Positions 1 to 11,640 of a DNA stretch of 64,000 bases are shown piece by piece. The notes beneath the pieces were generated by a model, which worked only from the letters and a program-made list of their open reading frames with translations, ran no database searches and had not been told where the DNA came from. The DNA is from Raphanus sativus (Eukaryota; Streptophyta; Magnoliopsida; Brassicales; Brassicaceae), in contig NC_079516.1 in assembly GCF_000801105.2 (NCBI RefSeq), positions 10,850,001-10,914,000 on the forward strand, given 5' to 3'. The translations under genes and the position numbers were made by a program. Numbering within the stretch: position 1 is the stretch's first letter; each line of letters begins with the position of its first letter.

Positions 1-530
1 TATCAACAGAAGATTTGATTGGTTTTGCAGATGCTGGGTACATGTATGATCCCCACAATGCTAGATCACAAACAGGATATGTGTTTACTTGTGGTGGAAC
101 TGCTATCTCTTGGCGTTCGACGAAGCAAACCATTGCAGCTACTTCTTCCAACCACGCAGAGATTTTAGCCATTCATGAAGCTAGTCGCGAGTGTGTATGG
201 TTAAGATCAGTCATTCCACATATACGAGAAAATTGTGGTCTATCTACGGGAAAAGGAGCCCCAACAGTCATGTATGAGGACAATGCTGCATGTATCGCTC
301 AACTCAAAGATGGATACATCAAAGGAGACAGGACAAAGTACATTGTACCGAAATTCTTTTTCACTCATGATCTACAGAAAATGGCGATGTTCGTGTTGTT
401 CAAGTTCGTTCAAGTGAAAATCTGGCTGACTTATTCACCAAGGCGCTACCCACTGCTACTTTCAAGAAGTTGGTTCATCTTATCGGATTACGTCGTCTCA
501 AGGATCTTGACGTCTGTACATATGAGGGGA
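1..530 (+). pseudogene. Ty1/copia RNase H, 3' end of pol (partial, frameshifted)
   Basis: The window opens inside a copia polyprotein. The frame from base 15 reads FADAGY (first acidic residue of RNase H), then SNHAEI and YEDNAACI, the acidic and downstream motifs typical of copia RNase H. The frame is lost near 400-415. The expected C-terminal tail (SENLADLFTKALP, then LVHLIGLRRLKDLD) continues in another frame up to about 530, so the copy is frameshifted. It lies directly upstream of an LTR in the same orientation, as expected for the 3' end of a copia element. The 5' part lies outside the window. The enzyme would degrade RNA in the RNA-DNA hybrid during reverse transcription; this copy is dead. 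Confidence 0.9.
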
Positions 531-643
531 AGTAATTGCGCGCTGCACTCTTTTTCCCTTAACCTTGGTTTTTCCCATTGGATTTTCCTGGTGAGGTTTT
601 TAATGAGCAGCATCTTACGCGCATAATAGACATCAAGGGAAAG

Positions 644-821
644 TGTTATATTTACATTTATTGTGATGTCGATTATAGGAAGTCTTGCTCACCAAGATTT
701 ACTTGTACTTGGTCTCCAAGCTAAACTCTCTCATTGTATCACTATATAAGGAGTTCATTATTCATGGAATAAGACACACAAATTCCTCTTTTCTCTTCTA
801 TTTTATTCTTTACTCAAAACA
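644..821 (+). repeat. 3' LTR of the copia element (about 178 bp)
   Basis: The LTR starts at TGTTATATTTA, just after a purine-rich stretch (aagggaaag), and ends in CAAAACA, giving TG...CA termini. A TATA-like box (ctatataagg) lies near 742. The following CT-rich stretch resembles the R/U5 end of short copia LTRs. The right edge is set by the CA terminus only, because the 5' LTR is not in the window. Confidence 0.65.
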
Positions 822-1627
822 TGTTACATTTTAATATTTATTAAAACAAAATGAATAAAAACAGTAACCCACAAAAAGATAAACACAATCTGATCATTTA
901 TAAAGCTGAGAAGTATTGAACAAGGCAAAAAAATGCCAAAAATGAATAACGTATAAATCTATAACCGGTACTTAAACAATTACGTTGATTAGTACTAAAA
1001 TAAAAACTAAAAATGTATTAAACACCCGCACGGATATGCGGGTCAAGCTCTACTATATAATAAAATTAGGGTCTCACAAGGATTGCCTTCGTAAATGTTT
1101 AAATTGATATTAGGTTAGCTTTAAGGGTTGGTTATATATTTTGTGTGAACCATTATTTTCCATGTGATTTTTGCTAATATAGGATTTTACTATAGTTATG
1201 ATTTTTTAAATGAGACAATGTTTTATTTATATTTAGATGGTATAATTACTATTTTTGTTTGATTTATTTTAAGTCATTAATTAGCATATCTAATCTAATC
1301 TATTAATTTAGATTCTTATTTTTTTATCTATTATACAAAAGTCATATTGGACCATTTCATTAACAACATACCAAATTAAACTAAATAGGTGTATTGGATG
1401 AACCAACCTAATTAATTAACAATGTCTAATTTTTTTCTTTCAAAAATGACTACGAAGAAGAGATTTTATTTTAATCTACGAAGAAGAGATTTTATTTTAA
1501 TCTCAGTTTTGAGACAATTGAAGGTGGTTTACAATTACACTTAATCCGGAAGAATCGGATCTTCCAAATGGGTTTTGGGTTTCTCTGACATGGGAGATCG
1601 TGAGACATTACTCTCGGGTGTATGAGG
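822..1627. other. AT-rich intergenic stretch with a possible Helitron end
   Basis: No coding potential is seen. A hairpin at 1024-1041 (CCCGCAC/GTGCGGG-like arms) followed by CTCTACT resembles a mutated Helitron 3' end. A 26-bp unit containing ACGAAGAAGAGATTTTATT is repeated twice in tandem at 1450-1501. Confidence 0.4.
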
Positions 1628-2122
1628 TGTTGAGACCATAAGTCCGGAAATAAATGTGTTGGACGTTGCTTTGTGGTTGCACAAGTCATGAGGTGTTATG
1701 ACGTACCGTTATCTTATTGGTTGGAGATATTAATTATGATTTGGCAAGATATAATTATTGCAGCTTAGAGATAAGGTTGAATCATGAGATTTAAAGTTAT
1801 CAAAATTAAAACGATGATTGGCTCGAGAGGTTAAAGGGGTCAAGCTTTGAGAGTTTGTCTCAGGGTTTTTGAGTGCAGAGAGAAAACAGTGTTGTGTCGA
1901 AGTTGAACAAGATTTTGGATGCTGAACAAGTCGGGAAACTTGGTTGTTAGTTTAAGGTTGGGTAGATTAGAAATTGATCAGTGTCGATTCACATGTTGTG
2001 AAGTCGAGTAAATCTGATTGAACAGAGTGTAACTTGTTTAAAAGATTTCTAATAAAAGACAACCGATATTTGTAGAATTTTGTTCATTAGTATTTTCTGT
2101 TTCTGTGTTCCTAGTTCTTACA
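1628..2122 (+). repeat. 5' LTR of the gag-only retrotransposon
   Basis: Begins TGTTGAGACCATAAGTC and ends TAGTTCTTACA, directly followed after two bases by the tRNA-Met primer site. It matches 4358-4852 along its whole length at roughly 92% identity (count by eye). Confidence 0.95.
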
Positions 2123-2190
2123 ATTGGTATCAGAGCAGGTCACCTACCTAGATCTAGATATCTATAACAGTTTGAGGTCCTGCAGCGAAC

Positions 2191-3945
2191 ATGGAAACAA
2201 CAGAGTGTGTGGTGGCTCATAAATCACTCATGTTAGATGAAAACAACTTTGGGCACTGGAAGGTACGCATGAGACACCAACTCAAAGGGATTGAAGAAGA
2301 TGTCTGGACAGCGGTTGAAATAGGATGGACAGATCCAACAGTCTTTACTGAAGAGGATGAGGAGATACCTTAACCTCAAAACAAGTGGACAAAGACAAAA
2401 AAGACTGCATCAAGACTCAATGCAAATGCGCTATCAGAGATCTTTAACGCCATTAGTTCCCATCAGTTTAAACTCGTGTAAGGATGTTGTTCAGCCAAGG
2501 ATGCATGGGATATGCTGGTGGAATACTATGAGGGAACGTCTACTGTTAAAAGAGCAAGACTAGATTATTTGGCCTCCCAGTTCGAGATTTTGAGAATGGC
2601 GGAAGAAGAATCTATCACGAGCTTTAGCTCAAAGCTGAGTTCTATTGCAAATGAAGCAATTGTCCTTGGTAAGAACTTTAAGGATAAGAAACTGGTCAAA
2701 AGCTGATAAGATGTCTTCCAGAAAAATTTGCATCCTATAAGGCATTGTTCAAGGTTGGAAAAATACAGATGAGATGAAGTTTTCACAGTTGGTTGTGATT
2801 CTTAAAGCTGAAGATACGGAAATAACTACTTGTCCAACCAAGATAGGAAAAGAAACACTTTTTGCTGCTGAGAAGGAAATTGATAGATTTCGGTCACTTC
2901 ATGAAAGTCTAAATCAAAAATTGGACGAGTGTGTTGGATTGCTGACACAAAATTTCAAGGAGGCTTTAAAGAAATTTGATAAAAAGCAGAGAAGGAACTC
3001 TAACTCACCTGAAGGTTGTGCTAGTAAAGGTTGTCAAACATGTGATTGTCACTGCCATGATGTGTGCAAGAGACAACCTGAGGTTGAACGTCCATATCAT
3101 TAGAAGAGAAGTGATGAAAAGCTTAGTCTTGTAGCTCTTATTGGGAAAGAAAATGATGAAGAGCTTGAGCTGGATTCTGATTCAGATAGTGATTGAAAGA
3201 TAGATGTGAAAGCTGAATATCGTAAGCTCTATGATAGTTGGGTTGAATTGAGCAACGAGAATCTGAACCTGCTGAAGAACAAGACGCTAATTAAAGCTCA
3301 GATTAATATAATAGAGATGGAAAAGCCTACAGCATTGAAGCTAGAGACGTCAACATGTTCAACGAAAGATAACGGGTTGCCCAAGCAGACATAAGCCGGA
3401 CACGAAAATACATGTGTATTGGAATAAAAGATAAATAGGTTATCAGACCTTTTGTCAAAAGAAAAGGAGAAAAGCAGAAATCTTGAGCATAATTTGAATG
3501 GAAACAACAAGATCAGGATGTTAAGCAAAGGAACAAAGGATTTGGATACTCTTCTTGCCATGGGACAGTCTGCAAAACAGAATTGGGGTCTTGGATACAT
3601 AGGCAATCGTGTGTCAAGCTCTAGCAGTGGAAAAATCAAGCATGTCTCGCCAATTTCGTTCGTGCTGAACCAATTTCTGATATAATACCAAAGGAGGTTG
3701 AATCGCATCAAACATGTTCAAGCCATAAAGTACTCGTTGAACAGAAAAATTAGAAGGTCAAACAAGGCTGCTACTTCTGTGGAAAACCTGGACACATACA
3801 TAGATACTGTTATGCTTTGGAAAGCAAGATTAAGTCAAAGAAGGCTGGAGAACATAGACTCAACAATGAATGTTACTCTTGTGGAAAACTTGGACATACT
3901 CATCGATTCTGCTATGAGCTAATCAACAATATCAAGAAGGCTTAG
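2191..3945 (+). pseudogene. Decayed copia-type gag with two zinc knuckles
   Basis: The gag starts at ATG 2191, 55 bases after the primer site. The N-terminal part reads LDENNFGHWKVRM, a common start of plant copia gag. It stops at 2373 and resumes in other frames: 2512-2706 carries a helical gag core (YLASQFEILRMAEEESI), and 2774-3103 continues it. Two CCHC nucleic-acid-binding knuckles lie in one frame, at 3769-3810 (CYFCGKPGHIHRYC) and 3871-3912 (CYSCGKLGHTHRFC). Several frameshifts and stops make this copy non-coding. Gag would form the particle that packages element RNA. The second knuckle is followed by a stop, and then by non-coding sequence up to the polypurine tract, so pol was absent before decay or has been deleted. 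Confidence 0.85.
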
Positions 3946-4357
3946 AGTGAAAGCAAATTTTATGTTGAGCCAAAAAGCTATGGTAATGAATGGATTGCAA
4001 AATCAGATTTGTATTCCAAATGCAAGGAGGCTGTTCAAGAGCTTGTGTGCAAAGTAGCGCATGTTCAGAAAAATTGGGATGTTCAAATGTCAACCGAAGA
4101 TGGGTTAATACTGAGGTAGTTCGAGGAATACTCAGGCATGTTAATGAAACCAATGCTTTATGCCAGGTATGAGCAGGATGGGGTTCCAAAAGGTGTGACA
4201 AAGACATTATTTATTATGAAGATTTTCAAAGAGTTTTGTCACTCAAGCACGGGAAGATTGAAGATTTTTTTCAGTTTGATGCTTAGCTGAGGGGGAGTTT
4301 CTTGCAATTGTTAACTAGTAAGCTTGAGTTGTAAAACTCAGTGAAAAGGGGAGAGAT

Positions 4358-4852
4358 TGTTGAGACCATAAGTCTGCAAATAAATGTGTTGGAAGTTGCT
4401 TCGTATTTGCACAAGTCATAAGGTGTTATGACGTGGCATTATCTTATTGGTTGGAGATATTAATTATGATTTGGCAAGAGATAATGATTGCAGCTTAGAG
4501 ATAAGATTGAATCATGAAATTTAAAGTTATCAAAATTAAAACGACGATTGGTTCGAGAGGTTAAAGGGATCAAACTTCGAGAGTTTATCTCAAGGTTTTT
4601 TAGTGCAGAGTGAAAACAGTTTTGTGTCGAAGTTTAACAAGATTTTGGATCCTGAACAAGTTGGGAAACTTGGCTGTTAGTTTAAAGTTGGGTAGATTAG
4701 AAATAGGTCAATGTCGATTCACATGTTGTGAAGTCGAGTAAATCTGATTGAATAAAGTATAACTTGTTTAAAAGATTTCTAATAAAAGGCAACCAATATT
4801 TGGAGAATTTTGTTCATTAGTATTTTCTGTTTATTTGTTTCTAGTTCTTACA
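4358..4852 (+). repeat. 3' LTR of the gag-only retrotransposon
   Basis: Same length and termini as the 5' LTR (TGTTGAGACC ... AGTTCTTACA). Followed immediately by the target duplication TGAGG at 4853-4857. Confidence 0.95.
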
Positions 4853-4857
4853 TGAGG

Positions 4858-5397
4858 TTTGATTTCAATGAAAATTGTATTTTAATAGGAGGTTACATCA
4901 GTAAGCTGTGAAATCTTTGATAGAGTGTCCTACCTAGATGCAATTAATGTAAGAAAATAAAATGCGAGCAAAATTCTCAGAGCTCCATAATCTGTCCTGC
5001 TTTTATCTACAACATAGACAAAAGATAACCAAATGCTAATTACAATGACATAATATATTACATATAATAATAATTTTGAACAAGACACATGGAGACAAAT
5101 TCTATAGAGTTACATGATATATAATACTAAACATATTGTGGTTTCAGGTTTAGAAAAATTATGGATTTCGATCCGAAATTTCCTGAAATTAGAAAAAGCC
5201 AAACCACAACTAAGAAGATAATTGTTTACAAATCTACCACGAAAAGCTAATACAACATAAAAATAACTAGGATAAATTGATAGCAAATTCAACGCAAAGT
5301 TCGAATGCATCCAAAAAAATCTCATGACATCACAAAGCTTCAGAATTAGACCTTGGATCGTGATGTTGTATTCTAAAATACGATTTACTAGGATGAG
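4858..5397. other. Intergenic, no gene recognised
   Basis: The flank of the retrotransposon has no convincing ORF. The minus frame at 5110-5325 has no recognisable motif and biased composition, and is taken as chance. Confidence 0.4.
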
Positions 5398-5440
5398 ATC
5401 CGCGCCCTGCGCGGGGTGAGATAAGCCTTTTTAGAAAAAA
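5398..5440 (-). mobile_element. Helitron 3' terminus, minus strand
   Basis: Read on the minus strand, a GC-rich hairpin (CCGCGC-AGG-GCGCGG) is followed after a few bases by CTAG and then T, the classic 3' end of Brassicaceae Helitrons. The body runs rightward into the AT-rich stretch. No 5' TC end could be fixed, so only the terminus is called. Confidence 0.7.
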
Positions 5441-6234
5441 AATTAAAGTTTGAAGTTTTATTTTCAAACATTATATATTTTATAAATGTGATATTAAAAT
5501 TTAATAAATGTGATATTAAAGTTTGAAATTGTATTTTCCAACATTATGTATTTAATAAATGTAGAAGTATTAAATTTTAATAAATGTAATATAATCGGCC
5601 AGCCCATAATTATACTTGTTCGGTCAATTATAAATGTCATTTATATATATAATTTCAAGTTTATTTGATTTAAGAAGTAATTATGGGAAAATATATTATA
5701 AATTAAAGTTTAAAATTAAAAGATAACAGAATAAAAAACACCAAAATAAGAAAGTGTGAACTCATAATAGGAAACAAAAAACAGATTTAAACCACAGAAT
5801 AAAATCCACCTATTTAGAAGCAGTAAAATAATAAATTTATTAATACCAAATAAGTTCAGTACAATGCAAATCCTAATAAAGTTAATATTGGTCTTGCAAC
5901 TATACAATTGAATATTTGATTTAAAAATTATTGTGTATTTTAACATTTTGTAGATATTTGGAATAAAATTAATAAATACCCATATTTTTAATATGTTGTG
6001 TAGTATGTAAACACATGTAAAAATAATAAATCAAAGTAATAAATCGTAGTTTCACAGATGTGTTAATCGTAATATGAATAATACAATGTGAAGATATAAT
6101 TAAATCAAAAAGTATATACTAAATAGAATTGTAAAGGAATGCATCTAATTAGTTACGTCGTATCAAACATTTACAAACTACATTTTTTTGTTTATCGGTG
6201 GCTTTTTTGAAAACACATTTTAGTAACTTTATTT
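5441..6234. other. AT-rich stretch, probably Helitron body
   Basis: Low complexity, no coding signal. Short direct repeats of taataaatgtgatattaaa occur near 5475-5520. It probably belongs to the minus-strand Helitron whose 3' end is at 5398 (inference). Confidence 0.3.
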
Positions 6235-6242
6235 GTTGGACC

Positions 6243-7139
6243 TAGGGGTGTTTAATCCAGATTTCAGTTTTGTTTTTTCGGTTTTCCGGTATTTCGGTTA
6301 GTAAAACATAACTACCACTCTAAATCATATTTACTTAGGTTCAGTTTATATACTATCGGTTTTCGATTTATTCGGTTTTTTTACCAAAAACATAATTATT
6401 TAGTTTGATGTAATATTATATTAATTTTAGAGTCATGTTGTCAATACAGTCACTTATTAAAAAATATTATATGTTCGTATAAATGAAAAAAAAAGAATAA
6501 TGATTCTACCATCAAATAAAATAATCAAATCTGAACTAAAATAAAGTTTGGAATTTTCAAAATAAAAATAATAAACAAAACATAAGCATGAAAGAAAGTT
6601 TTTTCACTCTTTCATATTTAGTGTTCATCAAAGTCATGATTCTTCGATTGAATACAAAACTCTGTTCGTTTATAGATAAGAAAAACAATTGTGAATAATT
6701 TCCACTAATTGTTGTCCATCAAATTTATAACATTCACTTCAATTTAGTCAAATGCTAAAATAAAGAAAACATATTTTTTAAAAGACTAAGAAGATATAAG
6801 AATCCTCGATTGCGATGTATTGTTATGTAATTATATAGTTGATGGGTTTTAGATATTAGGGCTTCTCTATTACTATAAAAATATGGTAATGGTTATTAAC
6901 AAAAAAAATAACTTATATAAAAACATATTTTCATGTGTCATTATAAAATAGATACACATGTTTCTACTTTTGATCAGTTTTGTTTGGGTTATTCGGTTAT
7001 AAATCAGACCATATCCAAATCCTACGGTTTTTATAAAATCATATCCATTCGGTTTATATAGTATATACTAAAAATAAACTAAATTATATATTCTGGTTCG
7101 GTCCAGAACCGTTCGGTTTTACCATATTAAACAGTCCTA
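6243..7139. mobile_element. hAT-like MITE, 897 bp
   Basis: Terminal inverted repeats: left TAGGGGTGTTTAAT, right end complementary to TAGGACTGTTTAAT. The 8-bp flanks are GTTGGACC (6235-6242) and GTTGGATC (7140-7147), 7 of 8 identical, as expected for a hAT target duplication. The interior is rich in TTCGGTTTT-type motifs and has no transposase ORF, so it is non-autonomous. Confidence 0.8.
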
Positions 7140-7203
7140 GTTGGATCTCATTTTGGTGGACCGTACATGTTAAGAATAATTAAGATAAGTCAAACCAATA
7201 ATT

Positions 7204-7232
7204 ATTATATATATATATAGAGAGAGAGAGAG
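7204..7232. repeat. Microsatellite (TA)n(GA)n
   Basis: A run of TA dinucleotides passes directly into GA dinucleotides. Simple-sequence repeat in intergenic DNA. Confidence 0.9.
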
Positions 7233-7632
7233 ATAAAATTGAAAGTGTCACTTTCGAACTTTCTAACACTTTAAATCTTGAAGTTTTTTTGCTTTCATTT
7301 TAAATCTTCAAAGTGACATTTTTAGCATAATAAACTTCTAACGACGTTTTCCTATTCATATGTGACCGGTACTGTTCATTTTACAGGTAAAAAATTAATA
7401 AAAAGTAATAAAAACTCAGTAGATAGAATTCTCCAAAACCATCTCAACAATCTCTCCCACAGCACCAACACGAATTTTGCTTCCTGGAAAATTTATTTTT
7501 CACCTAAATTTTCAACATAGATCTAATCAGAAAAATAGCTATTGTAAACTAAGATTTTAATTGAAGAGATATGGTAGAGGTTCTGGCTAGACTAATGAAT
7601 TAGCTCACTTATATAGTAAAAAAACGTGTATA
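7233..7632. other. Intergenic, nothing recognised
   Basis: AT-rich with no ORF, hairpin or repeat that could be assigned. Confidence 0.3.
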
Positions 7633-7943
7633 AAAGTTAATGAGAAAAAATCAGAAACTGAATATGTATATGTTTGTATTAAATGTATAAAGATCTTAGG
7701 GAATATTTTCGGGCAATTATGGTGACTGTTTTCAAATAATTTCCTATAGTCATGCTTGCGAGAGTAATATTACATTTACTATCCGAATCAATTATTATTT
7801 ATCTTCATATAAAGAATAAATTTCGGCTATTAGTCAAGATATTTAGTTATTTGGTGATAGTTTACATACGGTCACAGTATTTAAATGTCATGTATTATGG
7901 AAACTTTATATTGAGTTAACTAATAATCAGTCAAGTTACATAA
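7633..7943 (+). repeat. Left arm of a 311-bp inverted repeat
   Basis: This arm is the reverse complement of 9265-9574 with only a handful of differences (about 97% identity by eye). It starts AAAGTTAATGAGAAAAAATC and ends at AGTTACATAA. No coding content. See the hairpin finding. Confidence 0.9.
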
Positions 7944-9264
7944 AAGTAGGTTTCATATTTTTACAATTTTCCCAATAATAATTGAGTAATAACGTAATGT
8001 GTATAATTTGAGGAAATGTTAAAGCTCTTATGTCAAGTGACCACATTCTATGCATATGGTGAGGGAAGAATTATCTTATCAATGACAAATGAAAAAAATA
8101 TCAAACAATTTATAGTACAATGTTTAAGAAAAAATTCAATATCGAAAAATATATGTGAGCATTGGTGAATGATTTCTGATTTTGTACAATGTTTAAGAAC
8201 CATTTCAATGAGGTTGTGTGAGTGTTCATATATAATGCAAAAACATTTCCTAACAATAACTAATAATCTGTCAAGTTAATGTCCTAAGTTTAAGACACAC
8301 CTATTTAGAAACGCCATATTTTATAATATAAAATATATTAATGTTGTTTATATGTCAAGGAAAACATTTCCATGAAAATGTTGGCAGGATAGAAGAGGCA
8401 CCGACAAACTAATTAATCATTTTACTTTTATTTGGCAGGTTGCAGCAATTATAATATTAAATGGTGGAGGAGTCCAAACGACGTCACGAAAAACAATTTA
8501 CAAATACGTTTAAAGACCCATAATTTTATTGAAACTTAGAATGCTTATTCAACGAAGCAGTAAACTTATTTATATAGTGAATAGAATATACATTAAGTAG
8601 TTAATGCGTATTATACGCCGTAATAGTAAGTAAATATTATATTTTGATAGGCAAAATCTGTCATATCGAAATTTGGACAAAATATACTCGTAATCCCTAA
8701 TTTACTGATATTATAACAAAATATATAGAAAGTGAAAAGAATGCAACTAATTTCGTATGCAAATATATAAAAAATAAATCTAATTAGTTCCTAATTCACT
8801 CACTATTTAATATTTGTCAAAATTTGATTTATATATGCAAAACAAATTTGGAAAATCTTCGTAAAAATCATTTCAAAATATAGAAAGTGGAAAGGAAGAG
8901 AATAATCAAAATTCGATTTGGAAATAAAAAATCATAATTCACTCTCTATTTAATATGAGTCAAAATTTCATTTCCATATGCAAAACAAATTTACAAAATC
9001 TTCTTAAAGATTATTTCAAAATATAGAAAGTGATAATTAATGAAATAATCAAGTGGACCACACACTCGAATCCCGACATTGACTACTTTCCTTTTATACA
9101 TATGCGGACATGAAACTATGTATAAGTAACATACGAATATGTAAGTCTGTCCAATGACAATAGCCGTAATATTCTAAGGTGAGTAAGCCTTTTTTCATAA
9201 AGCGTCTGAGAAGGAATTTCGTGCTACCACGTCGTCAAAATGACATAGTCATAATCTTCACGGC
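7944..9264. other. Spacer between the inverted arms, with internal repeated units
   Basis: No gene seen. Two copies of a roughly 110-bp unit lie at about 8795-8900 and 8930-9040, marked by ATTCACTCxCTATTTAATAT, ATATGCAAAACAAATTT and TTTCAAAATATAGAAAGTG. A related third copy starts at about 9572, beyond the right arm. The stretch at about 9060-9240 (GACATGAAACTATG, GTCTGTCCAATG, GTCGTCAA) recurs at about 9735-9880. Confidence 0.6.
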
Positions 9265-9574
9265 TTATGTAACTTGACTGATTATTAGTTACCCCAATAT
9301 AAAGTTTCCATAATACATGACATTTAAATACTGTTTCCTATGTAAACTATCACCAATTAACTAAATATCTTGACTAATAGCCGAAATTTATTCTTTATAT
9401 GAAGATATCAAATAATTGATTCGGATAGTAAATGTAATATTACTCTCGCAAGCATGACTATAGGAAATTATTTGAAAACAGTCACCATAATTGCCCGAAA
9501 ATATTCCCTAAGATCTTTATACATTTAATACAAACATATACATATTCAGTTTCTGATTTTTTCTCATTAACTTT
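9265..9574 (-). repeat. Right arm of the 311-bp inverted repeat
   Basis: Reverse complement of 7633-7943. The 65-codon minus-strand frame 9482-9679 crosses the arm boundary and has no recognisable product. Confidence 0.9.
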
Positions 9575-10380
9575 CCACTCTCTATTTAATAGGACTAATA
9601 ATTGGGTTTCCATATACAAAAGAACAATATAAATCTCATTAAAAATCAGGACAAATATAGAAGGTGAGAATGAAGGCAAAAATCACGTAAACATAAATGG
9701 TAGAATCACGAAACTTAATTATTTCCTTATATACACATGCCGACATGAAACTATGAAAGATACTTATACGAATATGCATGTCTGTCCAATGGCATAAACC
9801 GTAATATCCTTAGATACTTAAGCCTTCTTTCAAAAAGAGGCTGAGAAGGAACCTCGTGCCGACACGTCGTCAATAATGGCAATTCCGAAAATATGTTACT
9901 CTTTGAAGGTTACTCTTATTTTTTGCTTCTCTTTTAATACTAAGGGGATTGGTTTAGAGATATTATCTTTTTATTAAAATAAAAAAATATAGAATATTTA
10001 AATATATATTATTACACATACATTTGATATGGTTATAAAAACATTATTTTCTCATAAATATTGACAATTATATAAGATATTTGTGTAAATAAATTTCGGA
10101 TTTAAAATATACATATTTAAATTTTTTGCCATTAAGGATTCAGGAGGTTTGTGTCGAAAGTCTTTCCCTAACGACGATAAAAAAATTAGGTGGATATTTC
10201 TAATGGTGCTGCAAGGATTAGGTGGTGAATGTCTAATGATGCTTCAAGGGTTAGATGGATAAATCCTAATGGTGTAACATGGTTAGGTAAAGAGTCATGT
10301 TGGGGATTATGGCAGTACGAGATGTGTAGCAGGTTTCGCTGGATGTTGAAAACTGAGGATTTATGTGGTACTTGGTTTGA
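9575..10380. other. Repeat-derived intergenic DNA
   Basis: 9575-9890 repeats units found in the spacer of the inverted repeat. 10140-10330 contains loosely repeated AAGGxTTAGGTGG-like segments with no coherent frame. No gene recognised. Confidence 0.4.
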
Positions 10381-10570
10381 GAGGAGGTTTGTTTGAATGC
10401 AAACAAAGTCTCACCTTGGAAGTTTAGACAAATAATATCTAGTATATATATAGATGTCTAACTCTGATTAGAACGAGATATTTTGGGAAGGAACCCAAAA
10501 TCAAATCCATGCAGGCTTTATTTACGGATCCAAAATGGACAATATCGTACCAATCGGACTAGGGAGAGTT
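10381..10570 (+). mobile_element. LTR remnant of a retroelement
   Basis: Motifs in order, TTTTGGGAAGGAACCCAAAA, AAATCCATGCAGGCTTTA and TGGACAATATCGTACCAA, are ones I know from a common Brassicaceae LTR family (recalled, not searched). A degenerate relative with a primer site is at 26690-26972. No second LTR or internal gene is visible here. Confidence 0.55.
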
Positions 10571-11640
10571 GGCCATGGGCTTGAAAAACCGAACACTTTG
10601 GAATTGTGTTAAACTTTCGATCGAGCACACTTCAGTTTAGAAAACTAATATCCAAATCAATATACATTTTTTTAATTGTTCAATATATACAATTTTAGTT
10701 TTTTTTTTTATCAAATTTTTTTGATCAAATATACAATCTTAGTTTATAAACTTCATATTATTTTTTACATTGATGATTAATTAATAATTTCACAAAAACT
10801 ATTTTTATACATTTTTAAAATGAATTAAATAGATCAAATCACGATGTAGACTACAGAATAAGTCTACATAGTAGACTGTGAGATCTACATATATGTAAAC
10901 TTTTTTTGTTACAAGTAGATTTACGAAGGATAAAACTGTAAAATTGCAGTTTGTTTCTTTGTTTGATCATAAGGACTAAATCGTATTTTTAGCACTCTTT
11001 TAAGTTGGTTTTACATTTGATTGAATATAGATGATACTTTTAGGGTTACAATCAATATTTGGGTTGGTTTTAGAAAATCCTCCTTGAATCTTTGATTTTT
11101 TTTTGTAGATGTTGTAGGCATGCGTCTGTATATGACTGTATAATGTAATATAAGCTGCCGTTTCTTGTTTGAGAGCTTTGGAAAACTGAAGACTATGTAT
11201 ACTGGTGATTACAAATTCTCGGTCACTGCGGAATTTAGCTAGTCGCTCTTAGAAGTTGGGATATGTAGATACAAAAATTGAGTTGAAGAATGTGGTGGAA
11301 AAACTTAGCGATGTAGGTATAAATTGAACGTTTGTTTGTCAAAGAAAAAGAAAACCATTTTCCCCAAAATTTGGTGATCCAGATCCCAAATAATGAATAT
11401 TAATACCCTCTCCTCACACCCAATATTTATCATCTTTCATAGTCATGTGTGATGAACACAGAACACACATATGTTTGCTACTTAGTTTTATTACCCACAA
11501 ATGTCTTTTCTACAATTCTGAATATGAAACTATAAAATTTTAAATTCACAACTTCCAAGCTGATCTTGATTTTGGCAATGTCCAAACTTGCCGGACGATA
11601 ATCTAGTATGGCCCTTTGGCCTAAAAAACAATTCTACGAC
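10571..11640. other. Intergenic, nothing recognised
   Basis: AT-rich, no coding frame. No hairpin-CTAG end, LTR or terminal inverted repeat was found. Confidence 0.3.

Larger units (their letters stand above)
1628..4852 (+). mobile_element. Complete non-autonomous LTR retrotransposon carrying only gag (TR-GAG/LARD-like)
   Basis: Two direct 495-bp LTRs (1628-2122 and 4358-4852) flank a 2235-bp interior. The same 5-bp target duplication, TGAGG, lies at 1623-1627 and 4853-4857, so both ends are exact. An initiator tRNA-Met primer site (TGGTATCAGAGC) is at 2125-2136. A polypurine tract (gtgaaaaggggagag) precedes the 3' LTR. The interior holds gag-like sequence with two CCHC knuckles but no visible protease, integrase, reverse transcriptase or RNase H. 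It therefore needed enzymes from a related autonomous copia element. By eye the LTRs differ at about 40 of 495 sites, many of them transitions, so the insertion is not recent. Confidence 0.95.
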
